Source of the DNA: Actinomadura mexicana
GTDB lineage: Bacteria > Actinomycetota > Actinomycetes > Streptosporangiales > Streptosporangiaceae
Reading direction: 5' to 3'
Assembly (NCBI RefSeq): GCF_900188105.1
Contig: NZ_FZNP01000005.1
Coordinates: 62,001-126,000 of the forward strand
Length of the DNA stretch: 64,000 nt
A program made the translations under genes and the position numbers. This document shows positions 10,122 to 18,348 of the stretch, one piece after another. How positions within the stretch are numbered: position 1 is the stretch's first letter; every line of letters starts with the position of its first letter. The notes below the pieces were generated by a model that worked only from the letters and a program-made list of their open reading frames with translations, made no database searches and was not told the DNA's origin.

Positions 10122-11258
10122 ATGAACACCGAGGTCTGCGCACGGTTCGGCATCGAGTTCCCGCTGTTCGCCTTCAGCCACTGCCGCGACGTCGTCGCCG
10201 CCGTCACCAACGCCGGCGGCTTCGGCGTCCTCGGCGCCGTCGCGTACACGCCGGACCGGCTCGAAGAGGAGCTGCGCTGGATCGACGACCATGTGGGCGG
10301 CCGCCCCTACGGCGTCGACGTGCTCGTCCCCGGCAAGATCGACAAGGCGGCGGAGGGCGGCGGCGGCCTGGACGCCCTGCTCGCCGCCGTCCCCGACGAG
10401 CACTGGAGCTTCCTCGTCGGCCTGTTCGCCAAGTACGACGTCCCACTGCCCGACTTCGAGAAGGCCAGGCGGTCCGACGCGCGCGGCGGCGCGCGGGTCA
10501 CCAAGGAGGGCGCGACCGAGCTGATCGACGTGTCACTCGCCCACCCCATCGGCCTCATCGCCAGCGCCCTCGGCACCCCGCCGCCGCTGATGGTGGAGAG
10601 GGCCAAGGCCGCCGGGATCCCCGTCGCCGCGCTGGTCGGGACGCCCGAGCACGCCCGCCGCCAGGTCGCCGCCGGCGTCGACCTCGTCGTCGCGCAGGGC
10701 GGGGAGGCGGGCGGGCACACCGGCGAGATCTCCACGATGGTGCTCGTCCCCGAGGTGGTCGACACGGTCGCGCCGGTGCCCGTCCTCGCCGCGGGCGGGA
10801 TCGCCACCGGACGCCAGATGGCCGCGGCACTGGCGCTCGGCGCGTCCGGCGTGTGGTGCGGCTCGGTGTGGCTCACCACCGAGGAGGCCGAGACGTCCCC
10901 GCCGGTGAAGGAGAAGCTGCTCGCCGCCACCTCCCGCGACACGATCCGGTCGCGGTCGCGGACCGGCAAGCCCGCCCGGCAGTTGCGCTCCGCGTGGACG
11001 CGGGAATGGGAGGGCCCGGACAGCCCGGGCCCGCTCGGCATGCCGCTCCAGATGATCGTGGCGGAGGGCGCCATGCGGCAGATCAACAAGGTGGCCGAGT
11101 CCGGCAACCCGGGCGCCCGCGCCCTCGCCAACTACTTCGTCGGCCAGTGCGTGGGCCTGATGAACACCGTCAAGCCCGCCCGCCAGGTCGTCTACGACAT
11201 GGTCGAGGACTTCGCCGACGCCGTGGAGCGCCTCAACGCCGTCACCGGCACGGGCTGA
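10122..11258 (+). CDS. Nitronate monooxygenase / 2-nitropropane dioxygenase family
   Basis: FMN-dependent TIM-barrel oxidoreductase, 378 aa. N-terminal GGFGVLG and C-terminal AAGGIATGRQMAAALALGASG are the family flavin/phosphate-binding segments, and HTGEIST lies in the active-site region. It begins 9 bases after the DUF35 gene, so it belongs to the same operon. Many members of this family oxidise alkyl nitronates; some are enoyl reductase-like. The actual substrate is unknown. Confidence 0.85.
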   Translation: MNTEVCARFGIEFPLFAFSHCRDVVAAVTNAGGFGVLGAVAYTPDRLEEELRWIDDHVGGRPYGVDVLVPGKIDKAAEGGGGLDALLAAVPDEHWSFLVGLFAKYDVPLPDFEKARRSDARGGARVTKEGATELIDVSLAHPIGLIASALGTPPPLMVERAKAAGIPVAALVGTPEHARRQVAAGVDLVVAQGGEAGGHTGEISTMVLVPEVVDTVAPVPVLAAGGIATGRQMAAALALGASGVWCGSVWLTTEEAETSPPVKEKLLAATSRDTIRSRSRTGKPARQLRSAWTREWEGPDSPGPLGMPLQMIVAEGAMRQINKVAESGNPGARALANYFVGQCVGLMNTVKPARQVVYDMVEDFADAVERLNAVTGTG

Positions 11259-11381
11259 ACGACCGAAACCGGACATCGTTCCGGCGGGTGACGCGGCGCT
11301 CTCGGCGTGACGCCGCCGCGGCCCCGGCCTACGCTTCCCTGCGACAGGCACGATCCGCCCCCGCCGTCAGGAAAGGCCGCC

Positions 11382-14228
11382 GTGGGCAACCCCCGACCCG
11401 CCGACTCGGGGCGCGGGCTCTTCGCGCTCTTCGACTGGATGACCGGACGCCTGCCCTGGCGGCTGGACTCGCGCCCGTACCCGGTCACCGTCCTGGAACC
11501 GGCCGGCGACCGGGACGACCCGGACGAGCACCTGGAGGAGCTGAAACGCCTCGCGGGCGAGATGGGGCTGTCGGCGATCTGCCCGGACCTCGCGGGCGCC
11601 GGCGGCGAGGCCGCCGCGATCGCGCTCGTCGACACCATGTCCCAGCCGCTGACCTGGCGGCACACCCGGTCCCAGTTCGGCCGCCTGCGCTTCCCCCGCT
11701 CCGACCTCATCCGGACGATCCAGGCCGCCGCCGCCGAACCGGGGCCGGACGGCTCCCTCGCGCCGCCCCCGTACCGCCGCTCCGCCGTCGCCGCCGTCGA
11801 CCGCTGGAACGAGCGCGCCGGGCTGTTCCGCTGGCAGGGCGCCCCGCTGCGCGCCCCCGCCTGGTGGCCCGGCATCGGCGCGTCCATCGTCGCCCTCATC
11901 GCGGTGCTCGCCGGCGGCATCGCCGAGCAGACGCCGAGCCGCATCCTGGCCACCGCCGCCGCCGTCCTCGCCGTCGTGCTCGTCACCGTCGCCGCGCTGT
12001 CCACGCGGCGGATCTGGCTGCCCGTGCTGTCGCGCGCCGGGTTCGGCGGCCGCTACCGCTGGTTCGCCCGCACGTCGTTCTTCGCCGTCCTGGACGAGAG
12101 CGGCGACGACCTCGGCTTCGAGGGCCGCCTGCACCGGGTGTCCGAGCGGCTCGCCAAGCCGGACGCGGCCCGGTTCCTCCTGCAGATCAAGACCTTCGCG
12201 CTGCTGGAGGACATCCGCGACCAGTACCGGCGGCTCGCGCCCAGCCTGCGCGGCTTCAAGCGCCCCGCGCCGCCCGTGGTGTTCCTGTCGCGTCCCGGGC
12301 GCCGCAACGGCGGCCTCGCCGTGCTGTCGGCGATCAGCGACATCCGGGCGCGCCGCAGCGAGTTCCACCCGCTGCTGGTCATCGCGGCCATCGACGCCGC
12401 CACCCGGGACGAGCTCGGCGGCCCGGCGCCCGCCGGCGGCGACGCCATGGACCGATACGAGCACTGGCGGTCCTCGCTCGGCACCGCGCAGGGGCCGAGC
12501 GAGTCCGTCCGGCTGCCCTACCTTCTGCGCATCCCGGTCTCCGGCGCCCCCGCCGAGCAGCGCCCCGCCGACGACTTCGCCGTCCGGCGCCGCCCCCGCT
12601 GGACGTGGCTGTGGTCGTGGCGCGCCCTCATCGCCGCCGTCCTGGTGTGCGTGTGCGCGGTGACCTACGCGCAGCTGGACCTGCGCTCCACCTACTGCAG
12701 CGTCGGGTTGCCCATGAGCTGGAACGGCGACACCAGGCTGCACACCAACGCCGACCGCAGCCGCGAATGCGTCGGCGTGTCCACGCACGGCGTCCGGTTC
12801 GAGCGCGGCGCCGACAGCATCGGCATGGACGGCGACCGGCATGCACCGTCCGACGGCAACGCCGGGCCGCGGCTCACCCTCGCCGACCTCCAGCGCCGCA
12901 TCGAGCAGGAGAACAAGGCCGTAACGACCTCGGGCGCCCCCTACGTGACGCTCGTCTACGTGGGGATCTTCACCGCGAGCCCCGGCCAGAGCGAGGTCAC
13001 CGTCAGCAGCGTGCACGAACTCGCGGGCGCCTACCTCGCGCAGCGGCGCAACAACAGGTCCGGCGGCCCCGGCGAGGTCGGCAACCCCCTCAAGATCCGC
13101 CTGTTACCCGCGAACACGGGACAGAACATGGCGTTCTCCGACGAGACCGCCGACCGGATCCTGGACCTCGCCCGCCGCGACCCGACCCTCGCCGGCGTCA
13201 TCGGCTTCGGCCGCAACACCGAGCCGTCCGGGGCCGCGATCGAACGGCTGAGCGACGCCGGCCTGCCCGTCGTCGACACCGTCAACTCCTCCGACGAACT
13301 GCCCCGGCTGAAGCACTACTACAGCCTGGCCGCCACCGACTACGACGAGGCCGCCGCGACCCGCGCCGCCGTCCGCGCCGAGTTCGGCGACCGCCCGATC
13401 AGCCGCGCGATGATCGTCTACCGCACCCCGGGCCCGTCCCGGGACGCCTACAGCCGCGAGATCGCCGACGACATCACCCGGGTCCTGCACCCGCGCAGGA
13501 CCGACCGCGTGGAGTACACCGGCTCCGAGGACGTCGCCCGCGCGGTCAAGGCCGCCTGCAAGGCCGCCTCCTACCGCCTCGTCTACTTCGCCGGACGCTC
13601 CGAGGACCTGCGCGGCCTGCGCGACGGTCTCATCCAGGGCGGCTGCACCCGCCACCGCCTCGTCCTGCTCGCGGGCGACGACGTGACCAAGTCCAGCTTC
13701 GGCACCGGCCCCCACGACGTCCCGCTGCCGGAGAACACCGTCGTCTACCACACCGCGTTCGTCCACCTGCCGTTCCTGATCGCCGGCGACCGCGACCAGA
13801 CCAACGGCTTCTTCCTGCTGGCCCGCAACGTCCTGCGCATCGGAGCCCCGCGCGTCCGCCCCGACGAGCCGCTCCTCGTGAACGGCCAGATGGCCCTCGC
13901 CTACGACGCCGCCCTCGCCCTCGGGGAGGCGGCCCAGAACGCCTACGACGCCCTCTCCCCCGTCCGGGACCGGGCGGGCGTGGTGGCCGGCAGCCGCACC
14001 GTCACCTCCGGTTCGGTGCTGCAGGAGCTGCCCCACCTGTCCGGCCTGGAGGGTGCCACGGGGACCATCGCCTTCGAGGGCGAAAGCCACAAGCGGGGCG
14101 GTCCCGGTACCCGCGGAATCACCATGATCAGGGTGACGCTGAGGGACGGCGAGCCGGTCTCCACGCCGATCTGCGGCCGTCTCAACGGCGAGAGGCGCGT
14201 TCCCCGCCTGGATCCCTGCCCGCGCTGA
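11382..14228 (+). CDS. Large membrane protein with extracellular PBP-type ligand-binding domain
   Basis: 948-residue protein not recognised as a named family. Residues 1-160 are soluble with no clear motif; two TM helices lie at about 165-183 and 190-208; a soluble segment (about 210-405) is followed by a TM helix at 409-431. Residues ~500-948 resemble a type-I periplasmic binding protein of the branched-chain amino-acid class (YVTLVYVGIFTASP; GVIGFGRNTEPSGAAIERL). The binding domain would face outside and the segments 1-160 and 210-405 the cytosol, like a sensor rather than an ABC receptor; no permease genes are nearby. AGGAAAGG precedes the GTG at 11382, and an upstream ATG at 11307 is less likely. 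Confidence 0.7.
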   Translation: MGNPRPADSGRGLFALFDWMTGRLPWRLDSRPYPVTVLEPAGDRDDPDEHLEELKRLAGEMGLSAICPDLAGAGGEAAAIALVDTMSQPLTWRHTRSQFGRLRFPRSDLIRTIQAAAAEPGPDGSLAPPPYRRSAVAAVDRWNERAGLFRWQGAPLRAPAWWPGIGASIVALIAVLAGGIAEQTPSRILATAAAVLAVVLVTVAALSTRRIWLPVLSRAGFGGRYRWFARTSFFAVLDESGDDLGFEGRLHRVSERLAKPDAARFLLQIKTFALLEDIRDQYRRLAPSLRGFKRPAPPVVFLSRPGRRNGGLAVLSAISDIRARRSEFHPLLVIAAIDAATRDELGGPAPAGGDAMDRYEHWRSSLGTAQGPSESVRLPYLLRIPVSGAPAEQRPADDFAVRRRPRWTWLWSWRALIAAVLVCVCAVTYAQLDLRSTYCSVGLPMSWNGDTRLHTNADRSRECVGVSTHGVRFERGADSIGMDGDRHAPSDGNAGPRLTLADLQRRIEQENKAVTTSGAPYVTLVYVGIFTASPGQSEVTVSSVHELAGAYLAQRRNNRSGGPGEVGNPLKIRLLPANTGQNMAFSDETADRILDLARRDPTLAGVIGFGRNTEPSGAAIERLSDAGLPVVDTVNSSDELPRLKHYYSLAATDYDEAAATRAAVRAEFGDRPISRAMIVYRTPGPSRDAYSREIADDITRVLHPRRTDRVEYTGSEDVARAVKAACKAASYRLVYFAGRSEDLRGLRDGLIQGGCTRHRLVLLAGDDVTKSSFGTGPHDVPLPENTVVYHTAFVHLPFLIAGDRDQTNGFFLLARNVLRIGAPRVRPDEPLLVNGQMALAYDAALALGEAAQNAYDALSPVRDRAGVVAGSRTVTSGSVLQELPHLSGLEGATGTIAFEGESHKRGGPGTRGITMIRVTLRDGEPVSTPICGRLNGERRVPRLDPCPR

Positions 14229-14249
14229 CGTCGGTCCGCGTCTCGGCCG

Positions 14250-14777
14250 CTACCCCACGAGGGGGCTGCGGCGTTCGAGCAGGACGACGTCGCGCCAGCG
14301 GCCGTGGAGGCGGCCGAGGCGTTCGCGGACGCCCACGGCGCGGAACCCGGCCTTGGCGTGCAGCCGCAGGCTGGAGGTGTTCTCGGGGAAGACGCCCGAC
14401 TGGATCGTCCAGATGCCGTCGGCCTCGGTGGAGGCGATGAAGGCGGCTAGCAGGGCGGAACCGACGCCCCGGCCCCGGGCACGCGGGCAGACGTAGATGC
14501 TGTGCTCGACCACGCCGCTGTAGCAGCAGCGGTCGGACACGGAACCGGCGGCGATCCAGCCGAGCACGTCGCCCGGCGGGGCCCCCGCGACGTCGGCGGC
14601 CACGTACCGGTGGCGGTCGAGCTTCGCGGCGTCGAACTCCTCCCAGGCGGGGACGCCGGTCTCGAAGCTGGCCTGGCCGGTGTCCAGGCCGTCCTGGTAG
14701 ATCGCCAGCACCCGCCCGGCGTCGTGCGGGCGCATGGCCCTGACGGCGATGCCGGGGGACGCCTCGGGACCGGTCAC
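14250..14777 (-). CDS. GNAT N-acetyltransferase, ArsN1/phosphinothricin-acetyltransferase-like
   Basis: 175-residue acetyltransferase. SIYVCPRARGRGVGSALL is the acetyl-CoA motif, and EHSIYV, WTIQSGVFPENTSSL, HAKAGF and GRWRDVVLLERR are the hallmark segments of phosphinothricin acetyltransferase and the arsinothricin acetyltransferase ArsN1. The GTG start overlaps the stop of the upstream arsR-like gene by four bases (GTGA). Pairing with an ArsR regulator favours detoxification of an arsenic-containing or related antimetabolite; this is inference. Confidence 0.8.
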   Translation of the reverse strand: MTGPEASPGIAVRAMRPHDAGRVLAIYQDGLDTGQASFETGVPAWEEFDAAKLDRHRYVAADVAGAPPGDVLGWIAAGSVSDRCCYSGVVEHSIYVCPRARGRGVGSALLAAFIASTEADGIWTIQSGVFPENTSSLRLHAKAGFRAVGVRERLGRLHGRWRDVVLLERRSPLVG

Positions 14778-15214
14778 GGCCGTCCCTCCGGGGCGCCCGT
14801 GGTCAGGGCGGGAGCGAGCACGGAGGGGACGGACAGGGAGGGAACAGGCTGGGCGGGGACGGGCTGGGCGGGGACGGGCAGGGAGGGAACGGGCAGGGCG
14901 GGGACGGGCCGGCCCATGACGACGTCGGCGGCGGACGGGAAGCAGCCGACGCAGGCGTCGTTGACGCGGTAGTAGGAGGCGGTGCCCCGCCGTTCGGCCA
15001 GCACGAGCCGCACTCCGGCCAGCACCCGCAGATGGGCCGAGACGGTCGACTGGCCGACCTCCACCGCCTTCACGATCTCGCCGACGCTCATGGGGCGGTT
15101 CCTGCGGGCCAGCAGCGAGACGATCTGGATCCGGGTGGGATCGGCCAGGGCCTTGAACCAGGAGGCGTACTCGGCGGCGGTGGGCCGGTCCAGCGGCCCG
15201 ATATCGGCATCCAT
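14774..15214 (-). CDS. ArsR/SmtB-family transcriptional regulator with PVP-repeat tail
   Basis: 146-residue winged-helix repressor. The helix-turn-helix region includes KALADPTRIQIVSLL and GQSTVSAHLRVL. ACVGCF (Cys88, Cys91) after the wing is a likely metalloid-binding pair. Residues from about 103 on form a tail of five-residue PVPxx repeats, encoded by a 15-bp tandem DNA repeat. The start chosen (MDADIGPL) overlaps a palindromic operator, so the transcript may be leaderless. It is cotranscribed with the ArsN1-like gene. Confidence 0.8.
   Translation of the reverse strand: MDADIGPLDRPTAAEYASWFKALADPTRIQIVSLLARRNRPMSVGEIVKAVEVGQSTVSAHLRVLAGVRLVLAERRGTASYYRVNDACVGCFPSAADVVMGRPVPALPVPSLPVPAQPVPAQPVPSLSVPSVLAPALTTGAPEGRP
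14831..14905. repeat. 15-bp tandem repeat (5 units) in the arsR-like gene
   Basis: Five consecutive 15-bp units of the type GGGCTGGGCGGGGAC, with units carrying GGGAGGGAAC as a variant. They are in frame and encode the PVPxx tail on the minus strand. Copy number is likely to vary between strains. Confidence 0.75.
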
Positions 15215-15236
15215 CGTCCATCGACGATAGACGATG
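15212..15236. promoter_or_regulatory. ArsR-type operator overlapping the arsR start codon
   Basis: CATCGTC and GACGATG arms flank ATCGACGAT; 22 of 25 positions are symmetric. The site covers the start codon of the ArsR-like gene and lies about 85 bp before the divergent FMN-protein gene, so autoregulation is likely. Confidence 0.6.
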
Positions 15237-15318
15237 GAGCGACGAAGATCCAGAAGGACCGTCCGGGAGACGGTCTTCACCGCCGCGTTGTCAGGCCCAT
15301 CGGCCACACTTCTCCCCC

Positions 15319-15813
15319 ATGAGCCTGCCAGAGGATTTGGACGAGTCGGCGCGGACCGTCATCGACGGGAACCGGTACATGACCGTGGGGACGAGCGAGG
15401 CCGATCACCGGCCACGCCTGTCGCCGGTGTACTTCACCCACGCCGGCTACCGCACGTTCTACTGGGTGTCCTCCCCGGACGCGCGGCACTCGGGCAACAT
15501 CGCCGCACGTCCGGAGGTCGCCATCGTCATCTACGACTCCACCGTGGAGGTCGGGCAGGGCCGCGCCGTCTACATCGACGCCGTGGCCTCCGTCGTGCCG
15601 GACGAGGATCTGCCGCGGCGCTGCGCCGAGGCGTTCCCCCGGGCCGATCGGGGCGCGGTGGCCTTCCGGCCGGACGAGCTCAGCGGCGGCGCCGCACTGC
15701 GCCTCTACCACGCGGACGCGACCGGCTACGAGGTTCACCTGCCGGGGCGGGATCCGCGCAACACCGCCGGGATCGACACCCGGCGCCGCGTGAACCCGGT
15801 GCCGCCGACCTGA
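15319..15813 (+). CDS. Pyridoxamine 5'-phosphate oxidase-like FMN/F420-binding protein
   Basis: A 164-residue split-barrel protein. The N-terminal region (IDGNRYMTVGTSEADHRPRL and FYWVSSPDARHSGNIAARP) is the flavin-binding part of the PPOX superfamily. Members bind FMN, F420 or heme, and the cofactor cannot be decided here. It is divergent from the arsR-like gene and ends in a hairpin shared with the convergent methyltransferase gene. Confidence 0.75.
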   Translation: MSLPEDLDESARTVIDGNRYMTVGTSEADHRPRLSPVYFTHAGYRTFYWVSSPDARHSGNIAARPEVAIVIYDSTVEVGQGRAVYIDAVASVVPDEDLPRRCAEAFPRADRGAVAFRPDELSGGAALRLYHADATGYEVHLPGRDPRNTAGIDTRRRVNPVPPT

Positions 15814-15818
15814 CCGGA

Positions 15819-15840
15819 CCGCGGATCCGGGAGTCCGCGG
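15819..15840. terminator. Bidirectional hairpin terminator
   Basis: CCGCGGA and TCCGCGG arms with an 8-nt loop lie between the stops of two convergent genes. Confidence 0.5.
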
Positions 15841-15846
15841 TGCGTG

Positions 15847-16665
15847 TCACTCCTGGCCGGCGTCACGCGCCGCGGTGACGGCCACGGTGGCGTAAGGCAT
15901 GGTGAAGGCACCTCCCATGGCGTCGATGGCCTCGCCGACGCCTTCCAGTACCTGCGCCCGCCCGACGTCCGGGAGCCCGGTCAGCGTGGCGTGGGTGGGC
16001 ATCTGGTCCAGCCACTCGTCTCGGGTGTAGGTGTGCTCCCAGTCGAACCGCCACTGCTCCGGCTCACCGAAGCCTCCGGCGCTCCGGATCCCGTCGGCGG
16101 CCTTGGCGAACATCACCTGGTAGACGTCCATGGCCGGCGTGTCCGTGCGGAGGTTGAACGGCGAGTCGGGCACGACACGCCGGTAGACGGCTGCGAAGGC
16201 GTCCGCCACGGTGGGCGGGAGCTGGAACACGTGCCAGAAGGCCGCCAGGCGGCCGCCCGGCCGCAGCACCCGCGCCGCCTTGGCCGCTCCGGCGACCGGG
16301 TCCACCCAGTGCCAGGCCGTCCCGGCGATCACGGCGTCGAAGTCCCGCCCCGCGGGGTCCCAGGACTCGAACGTCGCCTCCTCGACCCGCAGCCCGCCGC
16401 GCCGCGCGAAGCCGGCCATCCGCGCGTCGGGCTCGACGCCGAGCACCGTGCAGCCGGCGGCCTGGAACTGGCGGGCCGCGATGCCGGTGCCGCAGCCGAC
16501 GTCGAGGACGTCCGGTCCGGGGCCGGCGGCGACGATGCGCTTCACGAGGGCGTCGGGATAGCGGGGCCGGGCGCGGTCGTAGCGTTCGGCGTCCGTGCCG
16601 AAGGACTCCGCCACCTCGCGGGCGCGATGCGGCTCGGGGGACGGGCCGGTCGATATAATGGGCAT
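15847..16665 (-). CDS. Class I SAM-dependent methyltransferase
   Basis: 272-residue Rossmann-fold methyltransferase. Motif I VLDVGCGTG binds SAM, and GTAWHWVDP and VLRPGGRLAAFWH are motifs typical of the trans-aconitate/UbiE-like group with unknown small-molecule substrates. The start MPIISTG at 16665 lies inside the first of two operators shared with the divergent TetR gene, so it is likely repressed by that regulator. Confidence 0.8.
   Translation of the reverse strand: MPIISTGPSPEPHRAREVAESFGTDAERYDRARPRYPDALVKRIVAAGPGPDVLDVGCGTGIAARQFQAAGCTVLGVEPDARMAGFARRGGLRVEEATFESWDPAGRDFDAVIAGTAWHWVDPVAGAAKAARVLRPGGRLAAFWHVFQLPPTVADAFAAVYRRVVPDSPFNLRTDTPAMDVYQVMFAKAADGIRSAGGFGEPEQWRFDWEHTYTRDEWLDQMPTHATLTGLPDVGRAQVLEGVGEAIDAMGGAFTMPYATVAVTAARDAGQE
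16654..16659 (+). promoter_or_regulatory. Perfect TATAAT -10 element for the tetR gene
   Basis: TATAAT on the plus strand, unusual in this GC-rich DNA, predicts transcription from about 16666, some 47 nt before the GTG of the TetR gene. No good -35 is visible. Confidence 0.4.
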
Positions 16666-16693
16666 GCGCCCACTATGAATGGGCGCTTGCCCA
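16659..16693. promoter_or_regulatory. Twin TetR operators TGGGC-N4-GCCCA
   Basis: Two perfect palindromes, 16659-16672 and 16680-16693, have centres 21 bp apart (two helical turns). They lie between the divergent methyltransferase and TetR genes and overlap the methyltransferase start, a classic cooperative TetR arrangement. Confidence 0.75.
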
Positions 16694-16712
16694 CTCGTCA
16701 AGGAGGGCCGCC

Positions 16713-17300
16713 GTGCCGACAGGTGTCGCCATGCGCGACGTGCGCGGTCAGCTGTTCGACGCCGCCGAAAGCGTCCTGCTGCGGGACGGCCCGAGCGCAC
16801 TCACCAGCCGGGCGGTCACCGAGGAGGCGGGCTGCGCCAAGGGCGTGCTGCACCGGCACTTCGCCGACTTCGACGCCTTCCTCGCCGAGTTCGTCCTGGA
16901 CCGCGTGGACCGGATGGACGCCGACGCAGCCGCCCTGCGCGACGCCGCCGGGACCGGCACCGTCGTCGGCAACCTCTCCACGGCCCTGAAGGCCGTCTTC
17001 GCGTCGGTCGCCGTCGCGATCGTCCCCCTCATCACCTTCCGGGACGAGCTGCGCGCCCGGCTGCGGCGGACCTGGCCGGCCGGCGTGCCGGTGCTGACCG
17101 AGGCCGTGGAGATGATCGCCGCCTACCTCGCCGCCGAGCGCGACCTCGGCCGCGTCGCGGCGGACGCCGAGGTCGACCTGCTCGCCCCCACCTTGGTCGG
17201 CACCGGCCATCTGCTGTTCGCCGACCGGACCGCCCCGCCTCCGGACGACGAGGCCGTGCGCAGGACGGTGACCGGGGTCGTCGCGGCCGTGCTGCGCTGA
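16713..17300 (+). CDS. TetR/AcrR-family transcriptional regulator
   Basis: 195-residue regulator with an N-terminal HTH (ALTSRAVTEEAGCAKGVLHRHFADFDAFLAEF spans recognition helix and linker). The C-terminal ligand domain is unrecognised. It starts with GTG, preceded at 6 nt by a strong AAGGAGGG. It is divergent from the methyltransferase gene; the twin palindromes between them are its probable operators. Confidence 0.88.
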   Translation: MPTGVAMRDVRGQLFDAAESVLLRDGPSALTSRAVTEEAGCAKGVLHRHFADFDAFLAEFVLDRVDRMDADAAALRDAAGTGTVVGNLSTALKAVFASVAVAIVPLITFRDELRARLRRTWPAGVPVLTEAVEMIAAYLAAERDLGRVAADAEVDLLAPTLVGTGHLLFADRTAPPPDDEAVRRTVTGVVAAVLR

Positions 17301-17308
17301 CCCCTCCC

Positions 17309-18274
17309 CTACGGCCGTTCGATGGCGACCCGGTCGCCCCGGACGGTCACCGGAGTGTCGAAGGCGGCACAGGCCTCGGCGAAACGGTCGATGATCCAGG
17401 CGCGGTCGGCGCCCCCGGCCAGGCGGGTGCGGCAGAAGTCCAGCCGGATCGGCACACCCTCGATCCGGGACGGCCCGGCGGCGTCCAGCGTCACCAGGAA
17501 CAGCAGGCCGAGGTCGTTGCGCAGCAGGGCGTCGACCGCGTAGTCGTCGATGAGGTCGCCCATGTCGAAGACGACCGGCCACGCCACGGCGTGGAAGACG
17601 TGCGCGGAACTCCCTGCGACGAGCGTCGCGCCGGCGTCCACCAGCCTCCCCGCCGCGCGCCGCACGTAGGGCAGCGGCGCCGGGATCATGTTCGGGCCCC
17701 AGTGCGGCATGACGAGGACGGCGTCATTCTCGCCGCGGAGCCGCCGGATCTCCTCCGTCAGGAAGCCGGGGACGCCGCCCTCCAGGTCGGCGCGGGCGAC
17801 GCCCGGGCGGTCCGCCCCCGCGGCGAAATCGGCCGGATGGTCGGTGACGCCGAGGACCGCGACACGCATCCCCCCGGCCTCCAGGACGGCGGGTTCGCGC
17901 GCCCGCTCAAGGTCCTCACCGGCGCCGACGGTCCGGATGCCCGCCCGCCGGAGGACGTCGAGCGTGTCCGCCAGCGCGTCCGGTCCGTAGTCCAGAGCGT
18001 GGTTGTTGGCGAGCGTCACGCAGTCCACGCCGAGGTCGGTGAGCGTCTCGGCCGCCGCCGGCGGCGCACGGAAGTGGAAGGGCTTGCCGGGCGCCTCCCA
18101 CCGCCGCCCGCGCCCGGACACGCAGCACTCCAGGTTCACCAGGGCGAGGTCGGCCTCGCGGAAGACCTCGCGCACCCCCGCGGAGAACAGGTCGTGCGGG
18201 CCGAACGCGGCGATCTCCTCCGCCACGCCGCGGCCCAGCATCGTGTCTCCGGCGAGCGCGATCGTGATGGCCAT
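17309..18274 (-). CDS. CapA-family (poly-gamma-glutamate synthesis-like) metallophosphatase
   Basis: 321-residue protein of the CapA/PGA_cap family, a calcineurin-like fold. Seen: LAGDTMLGRG at the N-terminus, VNLECCVSG, VTLANNHALDYG (the NNH metal motif) and VMPHWGPNM. No signal peptide is visible, although some family members are exported. AGGGG precedes the start. No other capsule genes are nearby, so a role in polyglutamate synthesis is not supported; a general phosphoesterase is possible. Confidence 0.8.
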   Translation of the reverse strand: MAITIALAGDTMLGRGVAEEIAAFGPHDLFSAGVREVFREADLALVNLECCVSGRGRRWEAPGKPFHFRAPPAAAETLTDLGVDCVTLANNHALDYGPDALADTLDVLRRAGIRTVGAGEDLERAREPAVLEAGGMRVAVLGVTDHPADFAAGADRPGVARADLEGGVPGFLTEEIRRLRGENDAVLVMPHWGPNMIPAPLPYVRRAAGRLVDAGATLVAGSSAHVFHAVAWPVVFDMGDLIDDYAVDALLRNDLGLLFLVTLDAAGPSRIEGVPIRLDFCRTRLAGGADRAWIIDRFAEACAAFDTPVTVRGDRVAIERP

Positions 18275-18348
18275 CGCAGAACCCCTGGGACAGTCGTGCC
18301 CTGTTCTGGGACGGCTCTCACCGCTCGCGGCGAGATCAGGTGGCACGG

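Noticed and set aside
9809..14440. Plus-strand ORF of about 1540 codons
   Set aside because: Arg/Pro-rich shadow running across several real genes in another frame, caused by high GC.
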